Source: Candidatus Anammoximicrobium sp. | GTDB taxonomy: Bacteria; Planctomycetota; Planctomycetia; Pirellulales; Pirellulaceae | Direction of reading: 5' to 3' | Assembly: GCA_012515235.1 (NCBI GenBank) | Contig: JAAYYU010000027.1 | Location: 124,001-188,000 of the forward strand | Length of the DNA: 64,000 bases | The notes under the pieces: model-generated | Databases searched by the model: none | The model's input: only the letters and a program-made list of their open reading frames with translations | What the model was told of the DNA's origin: nothing | Translations under genes and position numbers: made by a program | Shown here: positions 37,594 through 47,421 of the stretch, piece by piece | Numbering within the stretch: the stretch's first letter is position 1 | Layout: every line of letters starts with the position of its first letter

Positions 37594-37802
37594 GGGAGCG
37601 TCCGCTGCGAAATGGCGGCGCTGCTCGCCTGACCGCCTCGCCGAACGAAATGACCTCTTTCCTCGCGCGTTGTTGCTGCGCGGGCGTCGCTTCGTTATGC
37701 TTAGCGTGCCGGATGTTGCCGCCGGCTGCGAGGAACAGCCGGTTGCTGGAAAACGGTTCGTGAGGTAATCCGAGTTCTTGCTCTCCCTGGAGGACTAAGA
37801 TC

Positions 37803-39170
37803 ATGACGCAGATTCACCGCCGTCGGTTCTTGGCTCAAACCCGCGACGCGGGGTTGGGCATCGCTGCGGGCTGGACGATCCTGAACAACGCCGCTTCGGC
37901 GCGCGCCGCACCCGCCGCCGACAAGATCGTCCTGGGGCTGATTGGCGCCGGCGGACGAGGCAGAAACTTGACCATGGACTTTGTCGCCCGTGGCGACGTC
38001 CACTTCGCCTGTGTCGCCGATGCCGACGGAAACCGCCAAGCCGCGGTGTGCGCGGCGCTGGCCGAAAAACAAGGCGGAACAGCGCCACGGGGAACGCAGG
38101 AGTACCGTGAACTGCTGGAGGACAAGTCGATCGACGGCGTGATCGTGGCTACGCCCGACCACTGGCACGCGCTGGCCACGATCCACGCCTGCCAGGCTGG
38201 CAAGGACGTGTACGTGGAAAAGCCACCGAGCCACAACGCCTGGGAAGGCCGCAAGATGGTCGAAGCGGCGCGGAAGTACAACCGCGTCGTGCAGGTGGGC
38301 ACGCAGAACCGCAGTGCCGAATACAACATCGCGGCCCGCAAGTACCTCGCCGACGGCAAACTGGGCAAAGTGCATTTCGCCCGCATTTACAATCAGAAGG
38401 GGTGGAACAACTTTCCCATGCAGCCGGACAGCGAGCCGCCCGCCACCTTCGATTGGGACCGCTGGAACGGCCCGGCGCCGGAGGCCAAGTACAACGCCAC
38501 CTACCACCGCAACTGGCACCATTTCTGGCGCTACTCCAGCGGCGACATCATCAACGACGGCATCCACCAAATCGACTTGGCCCGGTTCGTGCTCGGCGTG
38601 GACTATCCCAAGAGCGTCTATTCGACCGGCGCGCGGTACGAACCGGGCGCGGCCGAATCGCCCGACACGCAGGTGGCCGTGTACGACTTTGACGACATGA
38701 CCGTGACCTTCGAGTTGACGCTGTACACGCCCCACATCTTGAAAATCTCGCCCATCATCCGCCAAGCGCCGGACAAGTACCCGTACTGGCCGCAGTGCGC
38801 CACGCGGATCGAAATCTACGGCAGCGACGGCCTGATGTGCCTGGGCCGGCACGGCGGCGGCTGGCAAGTGTTCGGCCGCCCCGGCCTGCAGGAAGGCGTG
38901 GTCAAGGACCAGCAGAAGGGGCTGTTCCCCGACCCGGAGCACAAGGAAAACTTCCTCCAGTGCATCCGCTCGCGCGAGCGTCCCAACGCCGACATCGAGG
39001 AAGGCCACATCAGCGTGCTGTGGGCGCACTACGCAACCATGAGCTACCGGTTGGGCGGCCAGAAACTGGTCATCGACCGCCAGACGGAAAAGGTCGTCGG
39101 CAACGAGGACGCCATGAAGATGTTCAAGCGGGAGTACCGCAAGCCGTACGTGATCGAAGAACAGATCTGA
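37803..39170 (+). CDS. Tat-exported Gfo/Idh/MocA family oxidoreductase
   Basis: A 455-residue oxidoreductase with a twin-arginine signal (H-R-R-R-F-L). The Rossmann loop G-A-G-G-R-G lies near residues 48-53, and E-K-P-P-S-H follows D-V-Y-V near residue 141. G-D-I-I-N-D-G-I-H-Q-I-D in the C-terminal half is a family active-site block. Substrate unknown. A strong ribosome binding site (tggagg) precedes ATG 37803. It belongs to the same broad group as the genes at 1221, 41096 and 61814, but its E-K-P region and C terminus differ from those two closer paralogues. Confidence 0.92.
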   Translation: MTQIHRRRFLAQTRDAGLGIAAGWTILNNAASARAAPAADKIVLGLIGAGGRGRNLTMDFVARGDVHFACVADADGNRQAAVCAALAEKQGGTAPRGTQEYRELLEDKSIDGVIVATPDHWHALATIHACQAGKDVYVEKPPSHNAWEGRKMVEAARKYNRVVQVGTQNRSAEYNIAARKYLADGKLGKVHFARIYNQKGWNNFPMQPDSEPPATFDWDRWNGPAPEAKYNATYHRNWHHFWRYSSGDIINDGIHQIDLARFVLGVDYPKSVYSTGARYEPGAAESPDTQVAVYDFDDMTVTFELTLYTPHILKISPIIRQAPDKYPYWPQCATRIEIYGSDGLMCLGRHGGGWQVFGRPGLQEGVVKDQQKGLFPDPEHKENFLQCIRSRERPNADIEEGHISVLWAHYATMSYRLGGQKLVIDRQTEKVVGNEDAMKMFKREYRKPYVIEEQI

Positions 39171-39195
39171 AAGACGGCTCGCGAAAGGCAAGCGC

Positions 39196-39337
39196 GAAAA
39201 GTAAAGCTGGCAGGAAAATGGGACAGAAAGAGGGAAGAACGGGCTCTGTCTCTTTCAGCCCCCATCTTTCTGCCAGCTTTTACTTCTGGTTCCCAGGCTC
39301 CGCCTGGGAACCGGCTGTCCGCGAAGCTCTGCTTCGC
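39196..39337 (+). repeat. Cluster of palindromic repeats
   Basis: Three inverted repeats lie in a row. The first has left arm 39196-39222 (aaagtaaagctggcagg...) and right arm about 39260-39287, the approximate complement, with a long loop. The second is a perfect 11-bp stem, ggttcccaggc at 39288-39298 with its complement at 39302-39312. The third is a 7-bp stem, gcgaagc-tct-gcttcgc, at 39321-39337. This mixture is the pattern of REP/BIME-type or miniature transposable elements. Confidence 0.65.
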
Positions 39338-39608
39338 GCCTTGGAACCCGAACTTCCGAAAACGTGCGTACCCCTCGCAGAGCTTGGCAACGAGGGGCAA
39401 TCCTGAACGGAGAATGAAAAACGCGTCGAAGACGCGTCGATCGCCCCGCGGTATTCTGCATTCCGGATTCGCGATTCCGGAGTTGCTGTTTACCGCGTAG
39501 ACCGCCGTCCGGCTGAGGACCGTCGCAGACAAGCCGTGGTCTACCACGCTCCGGCCGACATCCGGTTGGAGGATCTGCTGACATCGGTCTGGGGATGTCG
39601 CCGGTCCA

Positions 39609-39684
39609 GGGACAGGCACCTCGCGGTGGCCGTTCTTCCTCGGCTTTCTCCAACGCAGCTCGGAACCAAGCCTCTTTTTTCAAC
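39609..39684 (-). repeat. Copy A of a dispersed intergenic repeat
   Basis: Read on the minus strand this 76-bp piece runs from gttgaaaaaagaggctt to gcgaggtgcctgtcc. A second, diverged copy of nearly the same length lies on the plus strand at 63558-63632, with the same start (gttg, poly-A) and the same end (cgaggtgcctgtcc). The shared ends and the variable middle point to a mobile or recombining intergenic element. Confidence 0.6.
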
Positions 39685-39779
39685 AGGCTGTTGAGATTCA
39701 GGATCGTCGTGCCGGGGCCAGCCGGGTTGCACCGCGGGCACGCGGAGCGATGAGCCCTGTCTTTCGATTTGCGGCGGCA

Positions 39780-40568
39780 CTAGTCCGCAAATACTGTCTG
39801 CTCCAGGGTGATCGGACCCAGCTTGTTCTCGCCCGGCTTGATGTCGACTTCCAGCCGACCGTTTTTCCATTCGATCCTCTTACCGCCTTGGTTCACCTGG
39901 CTGAGGTAACCCGCTTTCTCATGCCAAAACTGGATCGTCCACTTGCCCACCGGCAGGTTCTTGATCAGCAGTCTCCCGTTGGCGTCGCTGCTGGCCATGT
40001 AGGGGTTGTCGCGGATCAGCAGCCAAGCCGACATCCAGGGGTGAATCGCGCAACTGACTCGCGCCGGCAACTGTTCGGCGTGCGAAAAGCCATGTTCCAC
40101 TTGGCCCTTGGCCGGAATCGTATAGTTGATGGGCGGATTGGCAAACGTGACGATCTTGCAGCTGTGCCGAATCTCGTCGCTGTTGCTCAGAATCAGCGTC
40201 TGCGTGGTCCGCAGCAGCAGCACATGAGGATCGAACCGGCAGCAGTTGCTGTCCAGTTTGACGCTGGCCCTGACGGTAGCGTCGTACGACGGATGTGGCC
40301 TCGGCGATTCGCCGCTGCGGCCCAAGTACAAATACGCGAAGACGTTGGAGATGCCCTTGTTCTCCGCATTGACCGCCAGCGACTCGTCGACAATGCGGAA
40401 CTTGCCACAAAACTCGGCGTCCTTGGTGACGGTCAGCGTCGCCTCCTTCGGCAGTTGGCCGTCGTAGACGAACGTCGCGGAGAGATCTCCCCATTGCTGC
40501 GCGGGCAGCCAAGCCGCAGGCAGCCAAACGCTCAAGACCGCGAACAGCACCAACCTCAGGCGTTCCAT
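39780..40568 (-). CDS. Secreted cupredoxin-like protein
   Basis: A 262-residue protein with a signal peptide (about residues 1-23), then beta-rich domains. One segment, F-D-P-H-V-L-L-L-R-T-T-Q-T-L-I-L-S-N-S-D, followed by S-C-A-I-H-P-W-M-S-A-W, fits the planctomycete cupredoxin-like (methylamine-utilisation-like) family. The C-H-x-W-M pattern suggests a Cys/His/Met copper site. The last third has a carboxypeptidase-regulatory-like beta domain (N-G-R-L-L-I-K-N-L-P-V-G-K-W). A good ribosome binding site (gaggag) precedes ATG 40568. Function unknown; copper binding is a prediction. Confidence 0.72.
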   Translation of the reverse strand: MERLRLVLFAVLSVWLPAAWLPAQQWGDLSATFVYDGQLPKEATLTVTKDAEFCGKFRIVDESLAVNAENKGISNVFAYLYLGRSGESPRPHPSYDATVRASVKLDSNCCRFDPHVLLLRTTQTLILSNSDEIRHSCKIVTFANPPINYTIPAKGQVEHGFSHAEQLPARVSCAIHPWMSAWLLIRDNPYMASSDANGRLLIKNLPVGKWTIQFWHEKAGYLSQVNQGGKRIEWKNGRLEVDIKPGENKLGPITLEQTVFAD

Positions 40569-41095
40569 CGTTCCACTCTCCTCTTCTTGTGTTTGTCGAC
40601 TTGCGTCAAGACAACCTCCAATATGGGCCGGCGGCAGTGTACCATGTCCGGGTCAGGCAGGGTATACCGCGCGCCGTGGCGGACGGCCCGCCGGGCCTGC
40701 GGAGGGCAGATTGACAGAAACACTGGGGTCAGAAGAAGGACCCTTGAAAACGGCGCTATTCGGCGACGTTTCTGCTGTCAGTCTTTCCGCCATCTGGAAG
40801 GAATGCGGGGCAAGGCACCAACCAAGGCAATGTTCGCATTTTGCCAACCCGCCTTGAGGCTCCGCCGGCGCTGCTCGCGGCGGGTGCCCGCTTGATCGCC
40901 CCGCGCCCGCAAATCGTGTCGAGTGCGGCTCAGGCCGCCTCGGGGGGACCTAATCCAGGCTGACGGAATCTGGGCCGACTGGATTGGTCCGCTCTTGGGC
41001 GATAAGACGAGCAGGCCGGAACGAGTCCGCGCCGTTCCGGCCTGCTGTCTGTCGTGTTGCCCGCAGACAGTCTCCTGCCAGGAAGGAATCCGCCG
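40569..41095. other. Intergenic region
   Basis: These 527 bases contain no recognised gene. The strong stem-loop at 41010-41046 is listed separately. The string ggggtcagaagaaggaccc at about 40724-40742 may be a trace of a dispersed element similar to the string at 4902. The rest is unremarkable. Confidence 0.4.
41010..41046 (-). terminator. Probable transcription terminator stem-loop
   Basis: A perfect 13-bp stem (agcaggccggaac and its complement) with an 11-base loop lies 50 bp downstream of the minus-strand oxidoreductase gene ending at 41096. A short T-containing stretch (cgtcttatc) follows on that strand, so it is a plausible intrinsic or Rho-assisted terminator. Confidence 0.55.
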
Positions 41096-42403
41096 TCACC
41101 CGTCCAGGACCCAGCCCTGGCGGTATTCGCGGCGGAGGAACCGGTCGGCTTCCGGGCAATTGCGGGCCTTCAGGTTCTTGGCGTCCCAGTCCAACTTTTG
41201 GTTCACCCGGAAGGCGACGGCAGCCAGCAAATTGGCTTCGATCAGCTTGCCGGAGTAATCGAAGTTGCACAGCGTCGGAGCGCCGGTCTTAACGCCGTGG
41301 ATCCACTCCTGGTAGTGTCCCAACGACGGCGGAATGGTCTGCTCCGGCGGCTTGAAGTCCTTATACTGGTCCTCCGGCAGCAGGATTCGTTTGCCGTAGT
41401 CGGCCAGCAACTGGCCCTTGTCGCCGATGAACAAGACGCCGATGCCCCACTTGTTCAGGTCGTGTCCCGGAGGCGACGGCGGGCGTTTGATGCCATCGTA
41501 CCACTTCAACGTGATCGGCCCGCGATTGCCGATGGCCGGGTGCTCCCAGCACGCGGTCAGCCAATTCGGATAACTCTCGTCGCTGCGGGGATCGCCGTCG
41601 GCCACGACGTTCAGCGGGTCACGCAACCCCAGGGCCCAGAACGGCAGGTCGATCAAGTGACTGCCCATGTCGCCCAAGCAGCCGTTGCCCCAGTCCCAGT
41701 GTTGTTCCCAAGTCGTACAGCCGCGCGGGTAGCTGGGATGGTACGGCCGGTAGGGTGCGGGGCCAAGCCACAGGTCCCAATTCAGCTCCGGCGGGCAGGG
41801 CGGTTCATCCGTGGGCCGCGCCGGGGTCGGCCCGACGCGGCTGCACCACACGTGGGCTTCGCGGACGGTCCCGATCGCCCCGCCCTGGACCAGTTCGACC
41901 ACGCGACGGTAGTTGTCCGTGGCATGGATCTGGGTGCCCATCTGCGTGGCCAGCTTGTCCTTGTTGGCCAGGTATTTTTCCTGCACCACACGGGCCTCGT
42001 ACACACAGTGCGCCAACGGCTTTTCGCAATACACGCTCAGGCCCCGGTTCATGGCCCACACGCTGGCCGGGGCATGGGTGTGGTCGGTCGTGCTGACGAC
42101 CACCGCGTCCAGGTCCTTCTGGTCGACCAACTTTCGCCAGTCGTCATACGTCTTGGCCTTGGGGTGTTTCGCGGCCGCTGACGCCAGCTTTTTTGAGTCC
42201 ACGTCGCACAGCGCGGCGATGTTTTCGCTGGACACTCCGCCCATGTTGGCCCCGCCGCGTCCCGTGGCGCCAATGATTCCGATGTTCAGTTTCTCGTTGG
42301 GCGAGTTGCTCTCGGCCGCTCGGCCGAGGCCGCTGACCCAGAACCCCGCGCCCAGCGCGGCAGTGGTCTGTAGAAAACGGCGGCGATCTGTTTGTCGATT
42401 CAT
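41096..42403 (-). CDS. Tat-exported Gfo/Idh/MocA family oxidoreductase
   Basis: A 435-residue oxidoreductase with twin-arginine signal (R-R-R-F-L-Q), nucleotide loop G-A-T-G-R-G-G and the catalytic E-K-P-L-A-H near residue 133. The segment W-D-L-W-L-G-P-A-P-Y-R-P-Y-H-P-S-Y is nearly the same as in the protein encoded at 1221-2534, so the two are probably paralogues of the same subgroup. Substrate is unknown. It lies 86 bases downstream of the isochorismatase-like gene on the same strand, with a heptanucleotide repeat starting at the upstream gene's stop. Confidence 0.92.
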   Translation of the reverse strand: MNRQTDRRRFLQTTAALGAGFWVSGLGRAAESNSPNEKLNIGIIGATGRGGANMGGVSSENIAALCDVDSKKLASAAAKHPKAKTYDDWRKLVDQKDLDAVVVSTTDHTHAPASVWAMNRGLSVYCEKPLAHCVYEARVVQEKYLANKDKLATQMGTQIHATDNYRRVVELVQGGAIGTVREAHVWCSRVGPTPARPTDEPPCPPELNWDLWLGPAPYRPYHPSYPRGCTTWEQHWDWGNGCLGDMGSHLIDLPFWALGLRDPLNVVADGDPRSDESYPNWLTACWEHPAIGNRGPITLKWYDGIKRPPSPPGHDLNKWGIGVLFIGDKGQLLADYGKRILLPEDQYKDFKPPEQTIPPSLGHYQEWIHGVKTGAPTLCNFDYSGKLIEANLLAAVAFRVNQKLDWDAKNLKARNCPEADRFLRREYRQGWVLDG

Positions 42404-42466
42404 CAAAGTTCCTTTCGTGCTAACGGTATCATTGCTCAACGCAGCCTCACCAGCCACGCTTCCACG

Positions 42467-42501
42467 CTTCGTCCTTCGTCCTTCATCCTTCATCCTTCAT
42501 C
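42467..42501 (-). repeat. Heptanucleotide tandem repeat
   Basis: Five tandem 7-bp units (cttcgtc twice, then cttcatc three times on the plus strand; gatgaag/gacgaag on the minus strand). The array covers the last codons and the stop of the isochorismatase-like gene ending at 42490. As 7 is not a multiple of 3, a change in copy number would change the end of that protein. Confidence 0.7.
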
Positions 42502-43092
42502 TCCCGGCGTTTGTTCCCGCGCCAGTTGGCTGATCTGCTTGAACTCGGGCGTCCCGGCGACTTCGCACCACTCGAACAGCGCCGCCTCGGTGGTGGTCAG
42601 CGTCGCCCCGGCCGAATTCATGCGCCGCAGCGCCGTCTGGTAGTCGAGTTCGAACCGCGAGCCGACGGCATCGACGGGGACATAGACGCGGAAGCCGTCG
42701 CCCAGCAGGTCCAGTACGGTCTGTTGGACGCAGACGTGCGTTTCCACGCCGACGACCAGGGCTTTGGGCCGGCCCTGTTCCGCCCAGCGGCGGAAAATGC
42801 CGCCGCACTCGCCGCAACTGAAGGTCAACTTGGCGGGAATCGCACCCAACCGCTCCGCCAGTACGGCGACCGTCGGACCCAGGCCCTTCGGATACTGCTC
42901 GGTGGCGGCGATTTCCAGGCCCAACAGGCGCGCGCCGTCGATCAAGCGGCGCACGTTCCAGATCACCCGCGAGGCGTTGCGGATCGAGGGCAGCAGACGC
43001 TCCTGCATGTCGATAACCAGCAAGGCCGTATCGTCGCGAGACATCAACTCCGGGCTGCGTGGCAAGCGGTCGGCGGTGTTCATGGGTCTCAT
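42490..43092 (-). CDS. Isochorismatase-fold cysteine hydrolase
   Basis: A 200-residue hydrolase of the isochorismatase-like superfamily. The catalytic triad is readable: Asp in L-L-V-I-D-M-Q, Lys in P-A-K-L-T-F-S and Cys in T-H-V-C-V-Q-Q-T. Family members act on amides or related substrates (nicotinamide, N-carbamoyl compounds), and the substrate here is open. ATG 43092 gives M-R-P-M-N-T; ATG 43083 is an alternative. The C-terminal codons lie in a heptanucleotide repeat. Downstream, 86 bases away, is an oxidoreductase gene on the same strand. Confidence 0.85.
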   Translation of the reverse strand: MRPMNTADRLPRSPELMSRDDTALLVIDMQERLLPSIRNASRVIWNVRRLIDGARLLGLEIAATEQYPKGLGPTVAVLAERLGAIPAKLTFSCGECGGIFRRWAEQGRPKALVVGVETHVCVQQTVLDLLGDGFRVYVPVDAVGSRFELDYQTALRRMNSAGATLTTTEAALFEWCEVAGTPEFKQISQLAREQTPGDEG

Positions 43093-43458
43093 TGTTCTGG
43101 CCGCGGAGCGGAAAAGCAAGTCGGCAAAAAACGCGGCAACTTGGCAACGCGAAATCCGGTCCAGATTCGACGCACGGCCCAAGTTCAGACCGGGCGGCCG
43201 TTCGGCATCTCGGCGGTTGGGGCTTGGCCGTTCCGATTCGTTTCCGGTTCCGGGCTTCTGGTTCCTGATTTCGAGGGTCCCACCGCAGCCTGCCCTGCGG
43301 CGTTTTTCGTTTACCGCCCCTGGAGTTCTTGGGGGTTTTCCGCCACACTGTTGGTTTTGGGGCACAGGTGGGGCGCGTCTGCGAGCCCCATCCGACGGCG
43401 GCTTGGTGACGCAGTGGGACCCGAAGACTCGTTCCACCCTACGCTGGATTTTCTCGCG

Positions 43459-44001
43459 ATGCAACTACATGCAACCACGATTTTGACGGTCCGCCACCTG
43501 GGCAAGGTCGCCATGGGCGGCGACGGCCAAGTGACGCTGGGCACCGCGGTCGTCAAGGGCGACGCGGTGAAGATCCGCCGCTTGGCCGAGGGCGCCGTGT
43601 TGTGCGGCTTTGCCGGCGGGGCAGCCGACGCTTTTGCGTTGCTGGAGCGGTTCGAGGCCAAGTTGAAGGACTATCCGGCGAACATGCCGCGGGCCGCGAC
43701 GGAATTGGCCAAGGAATGGCGCACGGACCGGGCGCTGCGGCGACTGGAAGCCTTGTTGACGGTCGCGGACGCGCGGCACACCTTGCTGGTCAGCGGCAAC
43801 GGCGACGTGATTCAGCCCACGGACGGGATCATCGGCGTGGGCTCCGGCGGCAACTACGCCGTAGCCGCCGCCCGCGCGCTGGTCGCCCACTCGCCCTTGG
43901 ACGCAGCAGGCATCGTCCGTACGGCCCTGGAAATCGCAGCCGGCATTGACATCTACACCAACGACAAAATCCTCGTCGAGGAACTGGAGTGCCAGAGGTG
44001 A
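43459..44001 (+). CDS. hslV: ATP-dependent protease subunit HslV
   Basis: A 180-residue HslV (ClpQ), the proteolytic half of the HslVU complex. The mature N-terminal Thr should be one of the two in [29 protein letters not shown] and G-S-G-G-N-Y-A are family blocks, and E-R-F-E-A-K-L is in its usual place. A 4-residue propeptide (M-Q-L-H-A) precedes the Thr and is removed. It overlaps hslU by 4 bases, so translation is coupled. Plus-strand codons 5' of 43459 in the same frame are not part of the gene. Confidence 0.95.
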   Translation: MQLHATTILTVRHLGKVAMGGDGQVTLGTAVVKGDAVKIRRLAEGAVLCGFAGGAADAFALLERFEAKLKDYPANMPRAATELAKEWRTDRALRRLEALLTVADARHTLLVSGNGDVIQPTDGIIGVGSGGNYAVAAARALVAHSPLDAAGIVRTALEIAAGIDIYTNDKILVEELECQR

Positions 44002-45371
44002 GACAGCTTGCTACGGAGATCGCGACTTTGGAAACTCGGGTTTTGACGCCGCGGGAAATCGTCGCCGAGTTGGACCGGTACATCGTCGGGCAGGCAGCCG
44101 CCAAGCGGGCGGTGGCGATCGCCATCCGCAACCGCTGGCGCCGGCAGAACCTGGGCGAGGACATGCGCGAGGAAGTCGCGCCCAAAAACATCCTGATGGT
44201 CGGCCCCACCGGCGTCGGCAAGACCGAGATCGCCCGCCGCCTGGCCCGCTTGACCGGCGCGCCGTTCATCAAGGTCGAGGCCACGAAGTACACCGAAGTC
44301 GGCTACTACGGCCGCGACGTCGAGAGCATGGTCCGCGAACTGGTGGAAAACGCCATCGGCCTGATCCGCGAACGCGAGCGGAAAAGTGTCGAGCCCGAGG
44401 CGAAACGGCGGGTCGAGGAGCGGCTGCTGGACCTGATTTGCCCGCGGCCGACGTCGGACTTCGACCGCGAGGAGGACGGCAAGGATTCGACTCAGCAGCA
44501 GGAACGCACGCGCACGAAGATGCGGGCCATGCTGGCCGCCGGCGAACTGGACCAGCGGACAGTCGAATTGACCGTCGAACAGAAGGCCACGCCGATCATG
44601 GTCGGCAGCCTGGGCCTGGAACAGATGGACATGGACCTGCAGGGCATGTTCGAGAAAATCCTGCCCCGCTCCACCTCCCGCCGCGAGATGTCGGTCGCCC
44701 AGGCCCGCGAAGTGATGTTCGAACAGGAATGCGACGCCTTGCTGGACCCGGAGAAGATCAATGCGGCCGCCATCGAACTGGCGGAGAACATGGGCATCAT
44801 CTTCGTCGACGAACTGGACAAGGTGGTCGCCAGCGACACGCGCGGAGCGGACGTGTCCCGCCAGGGCGTGCAGCGCGATCTGCTGCCCATCATCGAAGGC
44901 ACTACCGTCCAGACTCGCTACGGCTATGTCCGCACCGATCACATCCTGTTCGTCGCCGCCGGAGCGTTCCACCGCGCCAAGCCCAGCGACCTGATGCCCG
45001 AACTCCAGGGCCGGTTCCCGATCCGCGTCGAATTGAACGACCTGACCAAGGATGATTTCGTCCGCATTCTGACTGAGCCCCAGAACTCGCTCACCAAGCA
45101 GTACGCCGCCCTGATGCAGACCGAACACGTCGAATTGTCCTTCACCGACGACGCGATCGACTCGCTGGCGGCGTACGCCTTCAAAGTCAATCAATCGACC
45201 CAGAACATCGGCGCGCGGCGCTTGTACACGATCATGGAACGTGTGCTGGAGGAACTGAGCTTCGAAAGCCCGGACAGGAAATCAGGCCCGGTCGTCATCA
45301 ACGCCGAGTACGTCAAGGAACGGCTGGAGGAAGTGACGGAGGATGAAGAACTGAGCAAGTTCATCCTGTAG
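43998..45371 (+). CDS. hslU: ATP-dependent protease ATPase subunit HslU
   Basis: A 457-residue HslU (ClpY), the AAA+ unfoldase that feeds substrates to HslV. It has a Walker A site (G-P-T-G-V-G-K-T), Walker B (I-I-F-V-D-E-L-D-K) and the C-terminal [10 protein letters not shown] that docks into HslV. The start [16 protein letters not shown] is typical. GTG 43998 overlaps the hslV stop as GTGA; an in-frame GTG at 43989 is an alternative. An I domain (about residues 110-240) rich in charged residues is present as expected. Confidence 0.95.
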   Translation: MRQLATEIATLETRVLTPREIVAELDRYIVGQAAAKRAVAIAIRNRWRRQNLGEDMREEVAPKNILMVGPTGVGKTEIARRLARLTGAPFIKVEATKYTEVGYYGRDVESMVRELVENAIGLIRERERKSVEPEAKRRVEERLLDLICPRPTSDFDREEDGKDSTQQQERTRTKMRAMLAAGELDQRTVELTVEQKATPIMVGSLGLEQMDMDLQGMFEKILPRSTSRREMSVAQAREVMFEQECDALLDPEKINAAAIELAENMGIIFVDELDKVVASDTRGADVSRQGVQRDLLPIIEGTTVQTRYGYVRTDHILFVAAGAFHRAKPSDLMPELQGRFPIRVELNDLTKDDFVRILTEPQNSLTKQYAALMQTEHVELSFTDDAIDSLAAYAFKVNQSTQNIGARRLYTIMERVLEELSFESPDRKSGPVVINAEYVKERLEEVTEDEELSKFIL

Positions 45372-45471
45372 GGACTTTGGGAGAACTGGGCGGAAACTGG
45401 GCGGGATGAGCGGGGCGGCGGGTTGCCCTGCCGGACCCGCGACGCGGCCAACCGCGTCCGCCAGAAACGGC

Positions 45472-45501
45472 AAAAGCCCGGCTTCCGGAAAGAAGCCGGG
45501 C
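45472..45501 (-). terminator. Intrinsic terminator of the porin gene
   Basis: A 10-bp perfect stem (gcccggcttc with complement at 45492-45501) lies between hslU and the porin gene. On the minus strand it is followed by a TTTT stretch, placing it as a terminator for the gene that ends at 45538. On the plus strand no T-run follows, so it would not act well for hslU. Confidence 0.7.
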
Positions 45502-45537
45502 CCGTCTGCCGAAGGTCTTTGATCCGTTCGCTCTTTT

Positions 45538-47421
45538 TCAGAACAAGAAGATCGCGTCGATCCCGAAGGTCATCTGGTCGTCGCTCACTCCGTCGTTGAA
45601 CGGCATGGCCGGCTTGCCGGGAAGGAAGCTCGCCGGGCCGTCATACCAATCCCAGCGGACTTCGGGCCGTACCAGCCAGTTGCCGTTCGGACGCCAGTTC
45701 AAGCCCAGGCTGACCTCGAAAAAGTCGCCCGCATAGCCGGCTCCGTCCCACGCGCGGACGCCGCCGACGACGCCGTCGGGGCTGACTATGTTGCCCGGAC
45801 CGGCGATTCGGGCGCCGTCGTCATCCCGCATCCACTCGGCCCGCACGTTGACCGCCCAGCACTTGTTAATCGTGTACAGGAAGTACTGGTTCAGGCCGTA
45901 CCACTCGGCATCGGCCCCGCCGAATTCGACGATGTCGCGTTCGAAGCCCAGGTTGTGGACCGCCACGTATTTCAGGTTGTCGCTCAACTGGTGCTGCAAC
46001 ACCAAGCTGTACACGAACCGGTTGTCGTCGTTAAACGGCACGCTCTGTCTTCCACTCGAAATCGCATACCGCAACTCGGTCTTCTGGTCGCAACTCTGCC
46101 ACTTGATGCCCGCCATCACGTCCCAGGCACCGTTGTAATCCTCGAACTGCATCCAGCCACGGTGCATTCCGCCCTGGATCGACCATTGGTCGCTCAACTT
46201 GTAGTCGGCCAGGAATCCCGTCACCAACTGCGGCACCGTGTAGCCGTAGCTGTACGAGTGCGAATAGAACGGGTTCATCGGACCCGGAACGGCTTCGTAG
46301 TCCAGGATGCCCGCGAAATGGCCCAACTTGACCGACAGGTCGTTGTAGGCCAGTTCCAGGTAGAACTGCGGAATCACGATCCCATACGTGTCACGATCGA
46401 AGCCGTAAATGCGGTCTTCCAATCCCTTGTTGATCCCGAATCGGCCGTCGGTGCCGTACATGATGTCCATGTGACCGCCCCAGGCAAAGCCGCAGCCGCC
46501 GTTGTCGGCCGGCCGGTGCAGGTACAGCCACATCTGATTGGCCTGGTATTCTGCGGCCAGGTCGTTCGTGGCCACCGGACCGTTGAAGCCGTTGCTGTGG
46601 TGGTCGTTGAACGTGATGCCCTGCTGGAGCCAGCCGCCCAGAACCGTGTTATGCCGCTGCAGAAAGTCGGGTTGGGGCAGCTTCCACTGCTGGCCGGGAT
46701 TGCAGGACAGCCAACCGCCGCACCGGTCATCAGGGCAGCCCGCGTCGAAACACGAGTCTTCCTTGCCCTTCAGCACGCTCTTGACATCGGTCGGCGGTGC
46801 GTTCTCCCGGTCCAATTTGATCTCGGGTGCATTGCTAACCGGCGGCGCGGGAGCGTCGCTAGGCGAGGCGATCGCGTGATCCGGCTTGGGTGCCGCAGTT
46901 GCCTTGGGGGCCTCTGACGCCTTGGGCGCGGGAGTCGCGGGCGGCGCCGAGTCGGCTGCAGGGGCCGGTGCCGCGGGGGCTTCCTTCGGCGTCACGGGAA
47001 CGGAGGGCACCGGCTCCTTGGCAGTTGGCGCAGGATTGGCCGGCGCAGGATTGGCCGGCACCGGGGCGGCGGGCGCGGCCGGCGCTTCGGCTGCCGGGGC
47101 TGCCGGGGCTGCCGGGGCTGCCGGGGCTGCCGGAGCTGCCGGGGCTGCCGGAGTTGGCGGAGTTGGCGGAGTTGGCTTGGCTGGCGGAGTCTGCGTGGGG
47201 AGCGTTGGCACGGCCGCTGCGTCGGGTTTCGCAGCCGGGGCAGGTCCAGCGGCGGGCGGCTGCAGGGCGGCCAGCGTGGGAAACTCCGGCGTGTAGGCCA
47301 CTCTGGCGGGTGCGTGGTCTCGAGGGACGCCGTCGGGGTAATAGTAGCGAGTCTGGCCGGAAGCCGGCGTTGCGGAGATGACCGCCAACAAGGCGATCCC
47401 TGCCAGGAGAGAAGTTTTCAT
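45538..47421 (-). CDS. Outer-membrane porin (BBP2-like) with long Pro/Ala-rich region
   Basis: A 627-residue outer-membrane protein. A signal peptide (about residues 1-23) is followed by a Pro/Ala low-complexity stretch of roughly 160 residues, then a 16- to 18-stranded beta barrel ending in a terminal aromatic (I-F-L-F), as expected for outer-membrane insertion. The barrel region has G-G-W-L-Q-Q-G-I-T-F-N and the repeated W-x-x-x-x-G-M-H type strands that mark the planctomycete BBP2-like family. A Cys-rich patch (C-F-D-A-G-C-P-D-D-R-C) joins the two. ATG 47421 has aagggag upstream. Confidence 0.88.
   Translation of the reverse strand: MKTSLLAGIALLAVISATPASGQTRYYYPDGVPRDHAPARVAYTPEFPTLAALQPPAAGPAPAAKPDAAAVPTLPTQTPPAKPTPPTPPTPAAPAAPAAPAAPAAPAAPAAEAPAAPAAPVPANPAPANPAPTAKEPVPSVPVTPKEAPAAPAPAADSAPPATPAPKASEAPKATAAPKPDHAIASPSDAPAPPVSNAPEIKLDRENAPPTDVKSVLKGKEDSCFDAGCPDDRCGGWLSCNPGQQWKLPQPDFLQRHNTVLGGWLQQGITFNDHHSNGFNGPVATNDLAAEYQANQMWLYLHRPADNGGCGFAWGGHMDIMYGTDGRFGINKGLEDRIYGFDRDTYGIVIPQFYLELAYNDLSVKLGHFAGILDYEAVPGPMNPFYSHSYSYGYTVPQLVTGFLADYKLSDQWSIQGGMHRGWMQFEDYNGAWDVMAGIKWQSCDQKTELRYAISSGRQSVPFNDDNRFVYSLVLQHQLSDNLKYVAVHNLGFERDIVEFGGADAEWYGLNQYFLYTINKCWAVNVRAEWMRDDDGARIAGPGNIVSPDGVVGGVRAWDGAGYAGDFFEVSLGLNWRPNGNWLVRPEVRWDWYDGPASFLPGKPAMPFNDGVSDDQMTFGIDAIFLF
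47090..47179 (-). repeat. 9-bp tandem codon repeat within the porin gene
   Basis: On the plus strand seven copies of gctgccggr (47090-47152) are followed by three related gttggcg-type units. They encode repeated Pro-Ala-Ala (and Pro-Thr-Pro) in the linker before the barrel. Nine is a multiple of three, so copy number changes keep the frame, and the repeat probably varies in length between strains. Confidence 0.7.

Larger units (their letters stand above)
39171..39779. other. Intergenic region with repeats
   Basis: No gene is seen in these 609 bases. The first part (39196-39337) is a string of palindromes and the second (39609-39684) is a copy of a dispersed repeat also found near 63558 (both listed separately). 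Two overlapping minus-strand frames are judged to be shadows. Confidence 0.5.

Noticed and set aside
39255..39683. Minus-strand frames in the 39.2-39.8 kb intergenic region
   Set aside because: They run through palindromes and a dispersed repeat, have no domain and no plausible start.
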